60,950 nt of DNA from Bacteroidota bacterium (GCA_023480735.1 JAMCXB010000049.1:1-60950); one strand, 5' to 3'; counted from the first letter of the stretch, positions 37,784 through 45,744 are shown. Notes: generated by a model not told the origin, from the letters alone. Made by a program: numbers and translations.

Positions 37784-39169
37784 TCATATTCCGTACTTCT
37801 TGATTCTTCTGTAAAGAGCAGTCCTGGTCATACCGAGTTCCTTTGCCGTTTCGGTAACGTTTCCGTTATGCTTATTTATTGTCATTTCAATGTGCTTTTT
37901 CTCGACTTCGTCAAGCGAATGATCGGGGAGCACTCTATCCACATGCGATGTTATAGTCGACCTGAGAATCATTTCCTCGGGCCGTAGAGTATCGGAATCG
38001 CTTAATATCACGGCTCGTTCTATGACATGCTGCAGCTCTCTGACGTTTCCCGGCCAATGGTATCCGCCTAACGCTCTCATACTCTCCGAAGACACCCGGA
38101 TGCCGGGCTTTTGGTACTTCCTGCCGTAGAGATGTACGAAATGTTCAACCAACAAAGGGATGTCGTCCACCCGGTCGCGCAGAGGAGGCAGGTTTATCTC
38201 CACCGTGTTTGTCCTGTAGAGGAGATCTTCTCTGAATCTCTTCTGTACCACCATTTCATGGATCGGCATATTCGTAGCTGTGATAAGTCTAATGTCGATC
38301 GGACGTGATCTGTCGGAGCCCACTCTCGTAATCTCGCGCCTCTCGACTACAGCGAGCAGCTTGACCTGGAGGGAAAGTGAGAGGTTTCCTATCTCATCAA
38401 GGAAGAGCGTACCTTTGGACGCGATCTCAAATCTGCCCATTCGTTCGTTCCTTGCACCCGTGAAGGCTCCTTTCTCATGCCCGAAGAGCTCGCTTTCAAA
38501 GAGGGTTTCGCTTATGGCGCCCATGTCGACAGCGATAAAGGAATTGTCGGCTCTGCTTGAGAAGCGATGTATGGCACGGGCCACCAGCTCTTTGCCGGTA
38601 CCATTTTCACCCAGAATCAGTATATTCGTTTCCGTTCCCGCTACTTTCCGTATCGTTTCAAATATATGCAGCATCGCGGTTGACTTGCCGATTATGTCGT
38701 GAAAAGGCTGATCGAGGTCGGCGCTGAGTACTTTCTCCCGGTTGCGGGACGCGGCGAGTTCCACCTGAGACTCCCTCAGCTTCAGGGCGGATGAGAGAGT
38801 CGCGAGGATCTTCTCGTTTTGCCACGGCTTAACGACGAAATCTGTTGCACCTTCCTTGATAGCTCGTACCGCCGTTTCAATGTCGCCGTAGGCCGTTATC
38901 AATATTACGATGGCATTGGGATCGATCTTAAGAATCCTGTTGAGCCATATGAATCCTTCTTCGCCCGTCGTCGACCCCTTTGCAAAGTTCATATCCAGGA
39001 ATATCACATCGTACGATATTGTTTTAAGTCGTTTTTCTATATTATGTGGATCTCTTTCGGTTTCCACCAGCCTAAGATGCGACTTGAGGAGGAGGCTAAA
39101 CGCCGTAAGGATGGCAGCATCGTCGTCGACAACCAGAGCACTGCCGTGTTTTTCAGAATTCGGAATCAT
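37784..39169 (-). CDS. NtrC-type sigma-54 response regulator
   Basis: 461 residues from the ATG at 39169 (MIPNSEKHGSALVVDDD); a longer frame to 39235 looks artificial. Domains: receiver ~8-125, with the phosphoacceptor Asp in DVIFLDMNFAKG; AAA+ ~150-390, with Walker A GENGTGKELVARAIH, the sigma-54 contact loop HEKGAFTGARNERMG and Walker B TLFLDEIGNL; Fis-type HTH at the end (NVTETAKELGMTRTALYRRI). It is phosphorylated by the adjacent kinase and activates sigma-54 promoters. The likely target is the divergent ABC operon, whose upstream region has two identical-pattern GTGT-N11-ACAC sites and a -24/-12-like promoter. Confidence 0.93.
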   Translation of the reverse strand: MIPNSEKHGSALVVDDDAAILTAFSLLLKSHLRLVETERDPHNIEKRLKTISYDVIFLDMNFAKGSTTGEEGFIWLNRILKIDPNAIVILITAYGDIETAVRAIKEGATDFVVKPWQNEKILATLSSALKLRESQVELAASRNREKVLSADLDQPFHDIIGKSTAMLHIFETIRKVAGTETNILILGENGTGKELVARAIHRFSSRADNSFIAVDMGAISETLFESELFGHEKGAFTGARNERMGRFEIASKGTLFLDEIGNLSLSLQVKLLAVVERREITRVGSDRSRPIDIRLITATNMPIHEMVVQKRFREDLLYRTNTVEINLPPLRDRVDDIPLLVEHFVHLYGRKYQKPGIRVSSESMRALGGYHWPGNVRELQHVIERAVILSDSDTLRPEEMILRSTITSHVDRVLPDHSLDEVEKKHIEMTINKHNGNVTETAKELGMTRTALYRRIKKYGI

Positions 39170-39273
39170 GCATAAATCTAACAATCCCTCCCTGATAATG
39201 CGAACCCCAGAAACCACGCGAAACCTTCTCTCCAAACGTACACGCCGCTCTCACTTCCGGCATCTGTTCGGTC

Positions 39274-39377
39274 GTGTATCAAAACCGCACACTCTGTGTA
39301 TCGAAAGCGAACACAGTGATACACCACACGTGTCTGATGACGAAATCTTTGGTAGAAAACGAGGCACAATCTTTGAA
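39274..39377 (+). promoter_or_regulatory. Paired NtrC-type sites and sigma-54-like promoter of the ABC operon
   Basis: Two sites of the form GTGT-N11-ACAC lie at 39274-39292 (GTGTATCAAAACCGCACAC) and 39296-39314 (GTGTATCGAAAGCGAACAC), with centres 22 bp apart, about two helical turns. A further GATACAC and ACACGTGT follow. AGGCACAATCTTTGAA at 39362-39377 fits a sigma-54 promoter (GG, 10 bases, GA where GC is the consensus). Its GG starts 58 bp from the centre of the second site. The ATG of the ABC ATPase is 40 bases downstream. Confidence 0.6.
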
Positions 39378-39416
39378 GCTTCATAAACGGCCAAGTAGTC
39401 AAGAAGGACCCGGAAT

Positions 39417-40121
39417 ATGATTCGAATCAGTAATCTCAAGAAAATTTATAGGACCGATGAGGTCGAAACGGTTGCAGTTGCCAGTGCAAACTTACGTATC
39501 GACTCCGGTGAATTTGTCGCAATTATGGGACCATCAGGATCCGGCAAGACGACGCTGCTCACAATACTCGGGCTCCTCGATAGTCCCACAGAGGGGGAAT
39601 ACTATTTCCTTGGACATGAGGTATCGAGATATTCCGAGAAGCAGCGTACTGTTCTTCGAAGAAAGAACATCGGATTTGTCTTTCAGAATTTCAACCTGAT
39701 AAATGAACTGACAGTCTACGAAAATATTGAGCTCCCGCTTATATACATGGGGTTGGCATCCTCCGAGCGGAAAAACATGGTAATGGAAATCATGGAGAAG
39801 ATGCGGCTTACCCCGAGGCGGAACCACTTTCCTAAACAGTTGTCGGGAGGGCAGCAGCAACGAGCTGCCGTCGCCAGAGCCATCGTCGGAAAACAAAAGC
39901 TGATACTGGCCGATGAACCCACGGGGAATCTTGACTCCAGAAACGGCGATGAAGTGATGAATCTCCTTGCTCAATTGAATGAGGGCGGAGCTACTGTTGT
40001 CATGGTGACACACTCGACCGAGTACGCCAGCTGGGCCAATCGGATAGTGCAGCTGTTCGACGGTCATGTGGCCAATGAGAATATTACGGAAGGGACACGG
40101 AGTGTTTTGGAGCTACGTTAA
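39417..40121 (+). CDS. ABC transporter ATP-binding protein (LolD/MacB type)
   Basis: 234 residues with a complete nucleotide-binding domain: Walker A GPSGSGKTTLLTILG, Q-loop region FVFQNFNLINELTVYENIELP, signature LSGGQQQRAAVARAI, Walker B KLILADEPTGNLD and H-loop VMVTHSTEYA. The LolD/MacB group powers mechanotransmission-type transport or extraction across the envelope, using an FtsX-like permease rather than a channel. It is the first gene of an operon with the permease (overlapping) and a sigma-54 activator, downstream of a sigma-54-like promoter. Confidence 0.95.
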   Translation: MIRISNLKKIYRTDEVETVAVASANLRIDSGEFVAIMGPSGSGKTTLLTILGLLDSPTEGEYYFLGHEVSRYSEKQRTVLRRKNIGFVFQNFNLINELTVYENIELPLIYMGLASSERKNMVMEIMEKMRLTPRRNHFPKQLSGGQQQRAAVARAIVGKQKLILADEPTGNLDSRNGDEVMNLLAQLNEGGATVVMVTHSTEYASWANRIVQLFDGHVANENITEGTRSVLELR

Positions 40122-42486
40122 GACCATCTTTAGAAGTATCTCGAGCTCCAAGGTTTACTTCTTCATCAATATTGCCGGTCTGACAATAGGGTTCACGGTT
40201 TTCACACTTATAATGCTGTTTGTTTTGAATGAGTTTAATTACGACACGTTCAACAAAAGGGCCGACCGGATATATCGCGTTGTAGAGATTCAGAACCCTC
40301 CGGGCGCGCGGGTGCAGCAGGTTGCCATCACGATGCCGGAACTCGCTCCGGCTTTGAAGAGAGAGTTTCCGGAGATAGAGGACGCCGCCAGATTCATCCC
40401 ATGGTCTACAGCGCTTTGTCACAACGGCGGAAAGCGATTCTATGAAGAGGGACTGTTCTTTGCCGATTCGAGTATCTTTAAGATTTTCACGTTCCATTTC
40501 GTCGAAGGCAGTGCATCCGCGGCATTCGACGGGCCTTACAGTGTCGTAATCGATCAGTCGACCGCCAGGAAGTATTTCGGCAATGCCAACCCAATCGGCA
40601 AATTCATAAATATCGATGCGGACCTTGCTCAGAGCGCGTTTCAAGTCACCGGAGTGATCCAGGACTTCCCCCAAAACTCTCATCTACACTTCAACATGAT
40701 TGCATCACTTGGTGCACTTGAAAGACATTCGGAACTATTTAGAGGATGGACGAGCAATGACGTGGTTACTTATGTTCTTCTGAAGAACGGTCGGTCTTCC
40801 GACGTGGTTCAGAGGGAGCTCCCAAGGTTTCTCAAAGCCAACCTCCCACAAAACATCTGGAGCGGCTTAAAAATGTACCTGCAGCCTCTCGGAAGCATTC
40901 ACCTATACTCCGGCCATATACTTTACCAGGTCAATTACGACAAGGGCAACATCGAGCACGTCAGGTTGTTCATCATGATAGCGTTGTTCGTGATTATCCT
41001 TGCATGTATAAACTTCATCAATCTGACGACTGCCCGCTCTGCTATCAGGACGAGAGAAGTGGGAATCCGCAAACTCCTCGGATCGTTTCATTCACACCTT
41101 ATCTATCAATTCATTGGAGAATCGATTCTACTCTCCTTAATCGGCCTCCTTATTTCCCTTCCGATAGTCGAGGCGCTGCTCCCCACCTTTAACTCCATGA
41201 TGGACGGCCGGATAATTGTCTCTTACAACAATCAGTGGCCGTTTCTCCTCATGCTTGCTCTAATCGCGGTCACCGTGGGCTTCATCGCGGGAGTCTATCC
41301 CGCTTTTTACCTGTCTTCGTTTCGACCGGTGGACTTACTGAGGGGAAGGTTTTCATCGAGCAAGAAGGGGATCCTACTGAGGAAAGCGCTGATCACATTG
41401 CAGTTCAGCATAGCCATCGGACTCGTGACAGGAACGGGCATCGTAGTCGACCAGATGAATTACATCTACAACAAACCCTTAGGTTTCAACCAGAAGAATC
41501 TGATGTACATTCCCTTGCGGGACACTGAGTCCAGAAGCAAGATTCCACTGATTAGCGAGCGGCTTCTTACGGATCCAAGGATACTTTCAGTCTCAGCAGG
41601 GGAACTGACCGGATCAGGCGGAACACAGAGGGCAGTAATAATTCCCGAGACAAACGGTCAATCTCGTTTGATTGTAAGAGAATCTTATGTTGACTACGGC
41701 TATGTCAGGACAATGGGTATGAAGATGGCTGAGGGCAGGGACTTTTCCAGAGAGTTCCCATCCGACTCGTCATCTGTAATTATCAACGAGACGATGAGGA
41801 AGACTCTTGGCTGGAGGAATCCAGTTGGGAAACAGATTCAAATGGGCAACGGAGAGATTTTTTCGGTGATTGGTGTAGTAAAGGACTTTAACTACTTCTC
41901 CCTGCAAAACAAGATCGATCCTCTTGTTATGTGGCTGAGACCAAACAAGTGCCAGTACTTAGTCGTTAGAGTCGCTCCGCAAGATATGGGATCTACTACT
42001 GACTTTATTGCGAAGACATGGAATTATCTGATGCCGCATCAGCCATTTGACTATGGCTTCCTGAGTAACTATCTGGATAGTCAGTATGGTAATGAGGTCA
42101 AGAACGAACACCTTCTTGCACTCTTCTCTTCGGTGGCGCTCCTTGTCGCTTGCTTAGGCCTCTTTGGACTCACGCTTTACACGAGCGAACAGCGGACCAA
42201 GGAAATCGGCGTGCGAAAAGTCCTTGGCGCTTCAGTCTTCAGTATAGTTCTGATGTTGTCCAAAGAATCGATCAAGCTCGTCATGATTGCCGGCGCCGTA
42301 GCATGGCCGACGGCTTACTTTTTCATGACCAAGTGGCTTCAGAATTTCGAATACAAGATTACTATCAACGCATGGGTGTTCATCATTTCGGGATTGATTG
42401 TCTTCCTGACTGCCATGCTCACATTGAGCTTTCAGGCAATTAAGGCAGGTCTTTCAAACCCTGTGAATGCCCTAAGATATGAATGA
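40102..42486 (+). CDS. FtsX/MacB-family ABC permease
   Basis: 794 residues from a GTG at 40102 with GGAAGG 8 bases upstream; this overlaps the ATPase gene by 20 bases. An ATG at 40066 would add 12 unlikely residues. The first half has a TM helix (YFFINIAGLTIGFTVFTLIMLFVL), a large periplasmic MacB_PCD-like domain (to ~residue 250) and three TM helices with the FtsX motif TARSAIRTREVGIRKLLGS. The second half repeats the pattern, ending TSEQRTKEIGVRKVLGAS plus hydrophobic segments. This double-unit permease is common in Bacteroidota and is often called a peptide or macrolide exporter by homology. Position next to a peptide-maturation cassette makes peptide export an attractive idea, but no fusion protein or outer membrane channel is present. 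Confidence 0.9.
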   Translation: MFWSYVKTIFRSISSSKVYFFINIAGLTIGFTVFTLIMLFVLNEFNYDTFNKRADRIYRVVEIQNPPGARVQQVAITMPELAPALKREFPEIEDAARFIPWSTALCHNGGKRFYEEGLFFADSSIFKIFTFHFVEGSASAAFDGPYSVVIDQSTARKYFGNANPIGKFINIDADLAQSAFQVTGVIQDFPQNSHLHFNMIASLGALERHSELFRGWTSNDVVTYVLLKNGRSSDVVQRELPRFLKANLPQNIWSGLKMYLQPLGSIHLYSGHILYQVNYDKGNIEHVRLFIMIALFVIILACINFINLTTARSAIRTREVGIRKLLGSFHSHLIYQFIGESILLSLIGLLISLPIVEALLPTFNSMMDGRIIVSYNNQWPFLLMLALIAVTVGFIAGVYPAFYLSSFRPVDLLRGRFSSSKKGILLRKALITLQFSIAIGLVTGTGIVVDQMNYIYNKPLGFNQKNLMYIPLRDTESRSKIPLISERLLTDPRILSVSAGELTGSGGTQRAVIIPETNGQSRLIVRESYVDYGYVRTMGMKMAEGRDFSREFPSDSSSVIINETMRKTLGWRNPVGKQIQMGNGEIFSVIGVVKDFNYFSLQNKIDPLVMWLRPNKCQYLVVRVAPQDMGSTTDFIAKTWNYLMPHQPFDYGFLSNYLDSQYGNEVKNEHLLALFSSVALLVACLGLFGLTLYTSEQRTKEIGVRKVLGASVFSIVLMLSKESIKLVMIAGAVAWPTAYFFMTKWLQNFEYKITINAWVFIISGLIVFLTAMLTLSFQAIKAGLSNPVNALRYE

Positions 42487-43601
42487 AAAGGAACATCATG
42501 GATACGTCAGCTTTAACCATCGTTTTCGCCTCGACGGCGAGCGTCCTGTCCGGCACTTTCTGCAACGCAGCGATTCATTTAATTCCCGGCTTCGCCCACG
42601 CCTCACATTGGCTTGCGTCGAATTTGGCTGTCATCGGCCTCGCTTTCCCCGTGGTGCGAAATGGCGCTGTGCAAAGAATCTATGAGCGAGCCCGAAAGCT
42701 CTCCAAATCCGATTTGCCTATGCTGATTACAGGCGAAACGGGAAGTGGGAAGGAGATCCTGGCAAGGTATGTACATGAGAATTCCCAGAGAAGCTCAAGC
42801 GGAGGCTTCGTCGCCATAAACTGTGCTGCAATCCCGGATAACCTGTTGGAGAGCGAGCTCTTCGGATATGTAAAAGGAGCTTTCACCGATGCACGCAGCG
42901 ATAAGACCGGCCTCTTTGCGATCGCAGACGGCGGTACCCTCTTCCTGGACGAAGTGGCAGAGATGAGCCTGTCAGTACAGAAGAAATTGCTGAGAGCACT
43001 GGAATATCAGGAGTTCTATCCCGTCGGTTCCGTTGCCCCGAAGAAAGTCAAATTCAGATTGGTATGTGCGACGAGTGAAAACCTCGATCAAATGGTCAAG
43101 ACCAAAGCCTTCAGGGTAGATCTGTACCACAGAATCCACGCTTGTGAGTTAACCATCCCACCCCTGCGGGAACGGATAGACGAAATTTCGGCCCTCGTCA
43201 ACCATTTCCTTGGTATTAACGGCCGAGGAGATATCGTCGTATCTCCAGAAGTGATGGAGATATTTTCATGTTACGGTTGGCCCGGTAACATAAGGGAACT
43301 GAGAAATGTCGTTGAATATGCTTTGGCTGTGCTTGATGAGAAAGAAAATCTGATAGAGGTCGGTCATTTACCCGAAGGAAAGTTTGATACATTAAATTGC
43401 AGAATGCTTCGCGGTGAAAGTCTCAATCTCAGGGAAAAAGAAAGATGTTTCAAGGAAAATCTTGTGGAAGCTGCGATGACCGTATGTTCAGGTGACTACA
43501 AGTCCGTGGCGAAATCATTGGGAACCTCAAAGAGTACAGTTTACGAATTGGTCGCGGGGAAATTGTCGAAGCAGAATGTATCGGCGACTGTTGAAGAGTA
43601 G
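42483..43601 (+). CDS. Sigma-54 activator without receiver domain (orphan enhancer-binding protein)
   Basis: 372 residues (367 from the ATG at 42498, which has AAGGA upstream). The first ~60 residues are short, partly hydrophobic, and match no sensory domain. The AAA+ domain has Walker A ITGETGSGKEILARYVH, the loop GYVKGAFTDARSDKTG (GAFTDA instead of the usual GAFTGA), Walker B GGTLFLDEVAEM and WPGNIRELRNVVEYAL. A Fis-like HTH closes it (YKSVAKSLGTSKSTVYELV). Its ATG overlaps the permease stop (ATGA), so it is made together with the transporter. With no receiver it is probably active whenever produced, or controlled by a partner. It is my best candidate for the protein binding the TTTCCAG palindromes downstream. 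Confidence 0.9.
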   Translation: MKRNIMDTSALTIVFASTASVLSGTFCNAAIHLIPGFAHASHWLASNLAVIGLAFPVVRNGAVQRIYERARKLSKSDLPMLITGETGSGKEILARYVHENSQRSSSGGFVAINCAAIPDNLLESELFGYVKGAFTDARSDKTGLFAIADGGTLFLDEVAEMSLSVQKKLLRALEYQEFYPVGSVAPKKVKFRLVCATSENLDQMVKTKAFRVDLYHRIHACELTIPPLRERIDEISALVNHFLGINGRGDIVVSPEVMEIFSCYGWPGNIRELRNVVEYALAVLDEKENLIEVGHLPEGKFDTLNCRMLRGESLNLREKERCFKENLVEAAMTVCSGDYKSVAKSLGTSKSTVYELVAGKLSKQNVSATVEE

Positions 43602-43764
43602 TCTCTCCTTTCCGAAATAATCCGGGCATGCCGCGAGTCGCCGGTCTCGCTGCGTGCTGTCAGCGGTCTCTCACCCGGAAGCAAGAAGAGGATACGCCCA
43701 TCCCAAGCTCTTATCTCAATCTAAAGGCGTTGGAGGAACCCGAAATCCTATCTTTTCACATTAG

Positions 43765-43783
43765 ATATCGTTGATAACGATAT
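43765..43783. promoter_or_regulatory. Perfect palindrome ATATCGTT-GAT-AACGATAT
   Basis: An 8-bp perfect inverted repeat around GAT in the gap after the sigma-54 activator gene. It looks like an operator for a small dimeric regulator, or a weak stem. It lies about 100 bases upstream of the first TTTCCAG palindrome, so it may add a second control on the maturase promoter. Function unknown. Confidence 0.35.
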
Positions 43784-43875
43784 AACTCCGCCTATGATCC
43801 GATTCTCGGTCATGGTATGGATTTTCCTTCTGTCGGATACCGGCCCTTAGCAAACTAATCCAATTCACTAAATCA

Positions 43876-43989
43876 TTTTCCAGAAAACTGGAAAGCTCAG
43901 GAGTGTATTTTCCAGAATTCTGGAAAATCTACACCCGAATCGCCCAAACCATGAAGTAAAAGCACTTTTTTATTGGCATGAAATTGGCA
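43876..43989 (+). promoter_or_regulatory. Sigma-54-like promoter with double TTTCCAG palindrome (RiPP cassette)
   Basis: Palindrome 1 is at 43877-43894 (TTTCCAG AAAA CTGGAAA). Palindrome 2 is a perfect 22-bp one at 43907-43928 with half-site ATTTTCCAGAA. Centres are 32 bp apart. TGGCATGAAATTGGCA at 43974-43989 has the sigma-54 spacing (GG, 10 bases, GC), with the GG starting 57.5 bp from the second centre. The predicted start lies near 44000, about 25 bases before the maturase ATG. The same arrangement recurs at 16.5 and 56.3 kb. Confidence 0.7.
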
Positions 43990-44024
43990 CTATTAAGAAT
44001 GACTAACAAGCTTGGAGTGTGACC

Positions 44025-45356
44025 ATGAATTACAAAAAGAGCCGTTACAATGTAACGGTCAAGACTGAAGACGGCGCACGTCTCTTCAACGCAAGAACCG
44101 GCGCAATTGTCGAGCTATCCAATTCGGATCCGTTGTTCCCCGGATTCGAGGAAGCCTGGAGACATGAGACATTCCAACTCAGTGATCATGAATGGTTCCC
44201 GGTGTTGAAAGATGCAAGGTTCATAATTCCGGAAGACATAAACGAGATTCCCGACTATATCGCCTCGTTCAATGCCAGGCAGAAGAGCACCGACAGGATC
44301 AGCCTGATAGTGATGCCAACCGAGGAGTGCAATTTCCGGTGCGTGTACTGCTATGAGAGCTTTCAGAAGCCGAAGATGAGCGAAGAAATCCAGAACGCGT
44401 TAAAGGATTACATCTCCAATAATATGGGACGGGTTCAGGGATTCTCGATTGAATGGTTTGGCGGTGAGCCGCTTCTTGGGATGGACGTTATCAGGAACAT
44501 CTCCACACACGCAGTCAGAGCGGCAAATCAATGTAACGCTGCCTTTAGTGCAACGATTACGACAAACGGCTATCTCCTGACACCCGATGTCTTCGAAGAA
44601 GCGGTCAGTGATTGGCGAATACTCCGCTACCAGATTACGATCGACGGTCCGAGAGAATTTCATAATCGGCGCCGAGTCCTCGAATCTGGAGGGCCGACTT
44701 TCGATAAGGTTATCTCAAATCTGCAGCACATCGCAAAATCTGACCATCCGGAAGTCATGTACGTCGTTAGAATGAATGTCGACAGGGATAATCTGAAAAC
44801 CGTACCGGAGTTTGCCCGTATCGTCAAGGATATCGTGGGTGACGACAAGCGGGCTCGATTTTATGTCAGACCTACCTGGGGAAAGAGCCAGTTCGAATTG
44901 CTTACCAACTTCGAAAGCAGAAGCCTCAGAAAGCAGATAGTGGACATATGCGGTGAAGTGGGCTTGTACTTATATGACAGCGATCTCTTTTTAAACCCCG
45001 CGCTGGGGATGTGCTATGCTGCAGATCCGCATTCCCTCGTCATCGGACCGGACGGTTCGGCATATAAATGTACATCTGCCTTTGACCTCCCAGAGAATTT
45101 AGTAGGCCGGCTGACGACCGAAGGGACAATTCAACTTGATGTAAAGAACTTCAGCCTCTGGGTGGAGTCCAGCATCGAAAAATATCCGCAGTGCCGCCGA
45201 TGTGCGGTGCTGCCAATATGTAATTCCGCTCATTGCCCTAAAACAGAGGTTTTAAGGCTAAAGGCAAACGGAGCGGCCAGCCATCCAGTGTGTCCTCCTT
45301 ACAAAGAGGACATCAAGATGTTTGTAGAAAACGCACTTCAAGAGGAATTAGGCTAG
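44025..45356 (+). CDS. Radical SAM/SPASM peptide maturase
   Basis: 443 residues from the ATG at 44025, which has GGAG 7 bases upstream; a GTG at 44019 is possible. The N-terminal ~85 residues (SRYNVTVKTEDGARLFNART, then GAIVELSN) are of the kind seen in front of many peptide-modifying radical SAM enzymes. The SAM cluster motif is CNFRCVYC (C102, C106, C109), followed by EWFGGEPLLG. The C-terminal SPASM region offers further cluster ligands: LGMCYAADP, GSAYKCTSAF, YPQCRRCAVLPICNSAHCPK and HPVCPPYKED. Such enzymes install thioether or carbon-carbon links in ribosomally made peptides. Its likely substrate is the 35-residue Cys-rich peptide encoded 75 bases downstream. Expression is probably from the sigma-54-like promoter at 43974. 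Confidence 0.9.
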   Translation: MNYKKSRYNVTVKTEDGARLFNARTGAIVELSNSDPLFPGFEEAWRHETFQLSDHEWFPVLKDARFIIPEDINEIPDYIASFNARQKSTDRISLIVMPTEECNFRCVYCYESFQKPKMSEEIQNALKDYISNNMGRVQGFSIEWFGGEPLLGMDVIRNISTHAVRAANQCNAAFSATITTNGYLLTPDVFEEAVSDWRILRYQITIDGPREFHNRRRVLESGGPTFDKVISNLQHIAKSDHPEVMYVVRMNVDRDNLKTVPEFARIVKDIVGDDKRARFYVRPTWGKSQFELLTNFESRSLRKQIVDICGEVGLYLYDSDLFLNPALGMCYAADPHSLVIGPDGSAYKCTSAFDLPENLVGRLTTEGTIQLDVKNFSLWVESSIEKYPQCRRCAVLPICNSAHCPKTEVLRLKANGAASHPVCPPYKEDIKMFVENALQEELG

Positions 45357-45430
45357 AATCTCTCTTGAAGATGCTTTGAGATGTCGATTTGATGCTAGAT
45401 CATAAAACAAGAAGAAGGGAGGTGAACCGA

Positions 45431-45538
45431 ATGAAAGTAGTAGTTGCCCCTAAGGTGCAGGTACAGCAACCCGATGCCGAACAGCAACCAGGTACAAACT
45501 GCCTCGGCTGCAACGCATTAATTTGTGTACCCGACTGA
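45431..45538 (+). CDS. Putative precursor peptide of the radical SAM maturase (RiPP-type)
   Basis: A 35-codon frame with an excellent ribosome binding site (GGGAGGTGA, 45418-45426, about 5 bases before the ATG). The N-terminal ~19 residues start MKVVVAPK and are rich in Val, Gln and acidic residues, as a leader could be, with no Cys. The C-terminal part is PGTNCLGCNALICVPD, with three Cys (24, 27, 32) in a C-x2-C-x4-C spacing. It lies 75 bases after the maturase stop and is followed 7 bases later by a strong hairpin. No signal peptide is present. I know no described family with this sequence. The call rests on size, position, the Cys-rich core and the ribosome binding site. Cys thioether or similar cross-links are inference. 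Confidence 0.75.
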   Translation: MKVVVAPKVQVQQPDAEQQPGTNCLGCNALICVPD

Positions 45539-45545
45539 AACGCCG

Positions 45546-45578
45546 GTGCACACAACCGGCAATGACGGTTGTGTGCAC
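45546..45578 (+). terminator. Perfect 13-bp hairpin directly after the precursor gene
   Basis: GTGCACACAACCG pairs perfectly with CGGTTGTGTGCAC around the loop GCAATGA. It starts 7 bases past the precursor stop. There is no T run, so it is probably an RNA-stabilising or partial-termination stem that raises precursor mRNA over what follows, as in other RiPP operons. Confidence 0.65.
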
Positions 45579-45706
45579 GAACTTGTTGGTTTACAAAAAC
45601 GCGAGCCAGAGACTGTCCCGGCGAGTGCAGGCACCCTTAGTGTTCCGGGAAATATGAATTTGCATTTGGGCGAGCTTGTTTTTTCTCGCACGCCGGCTTG
45701 GACCGA

Positions 45707-45744
45707 CGGCCGAGACAGCTCTGGCAGAGCGGGGGCCGGTTTTT
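45707..45744 (+). terminator. Intrinsic terminator of the maturase-precursor unit
   Basis: CGGCC / GGCCG outer arms enclose an inner stem GCTCT-GGC-AGAGC, and GTTTTT follows. It lies about 170 bases beyond the precursor stop and before the next genes on the same strand. Confidence 0.55.
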
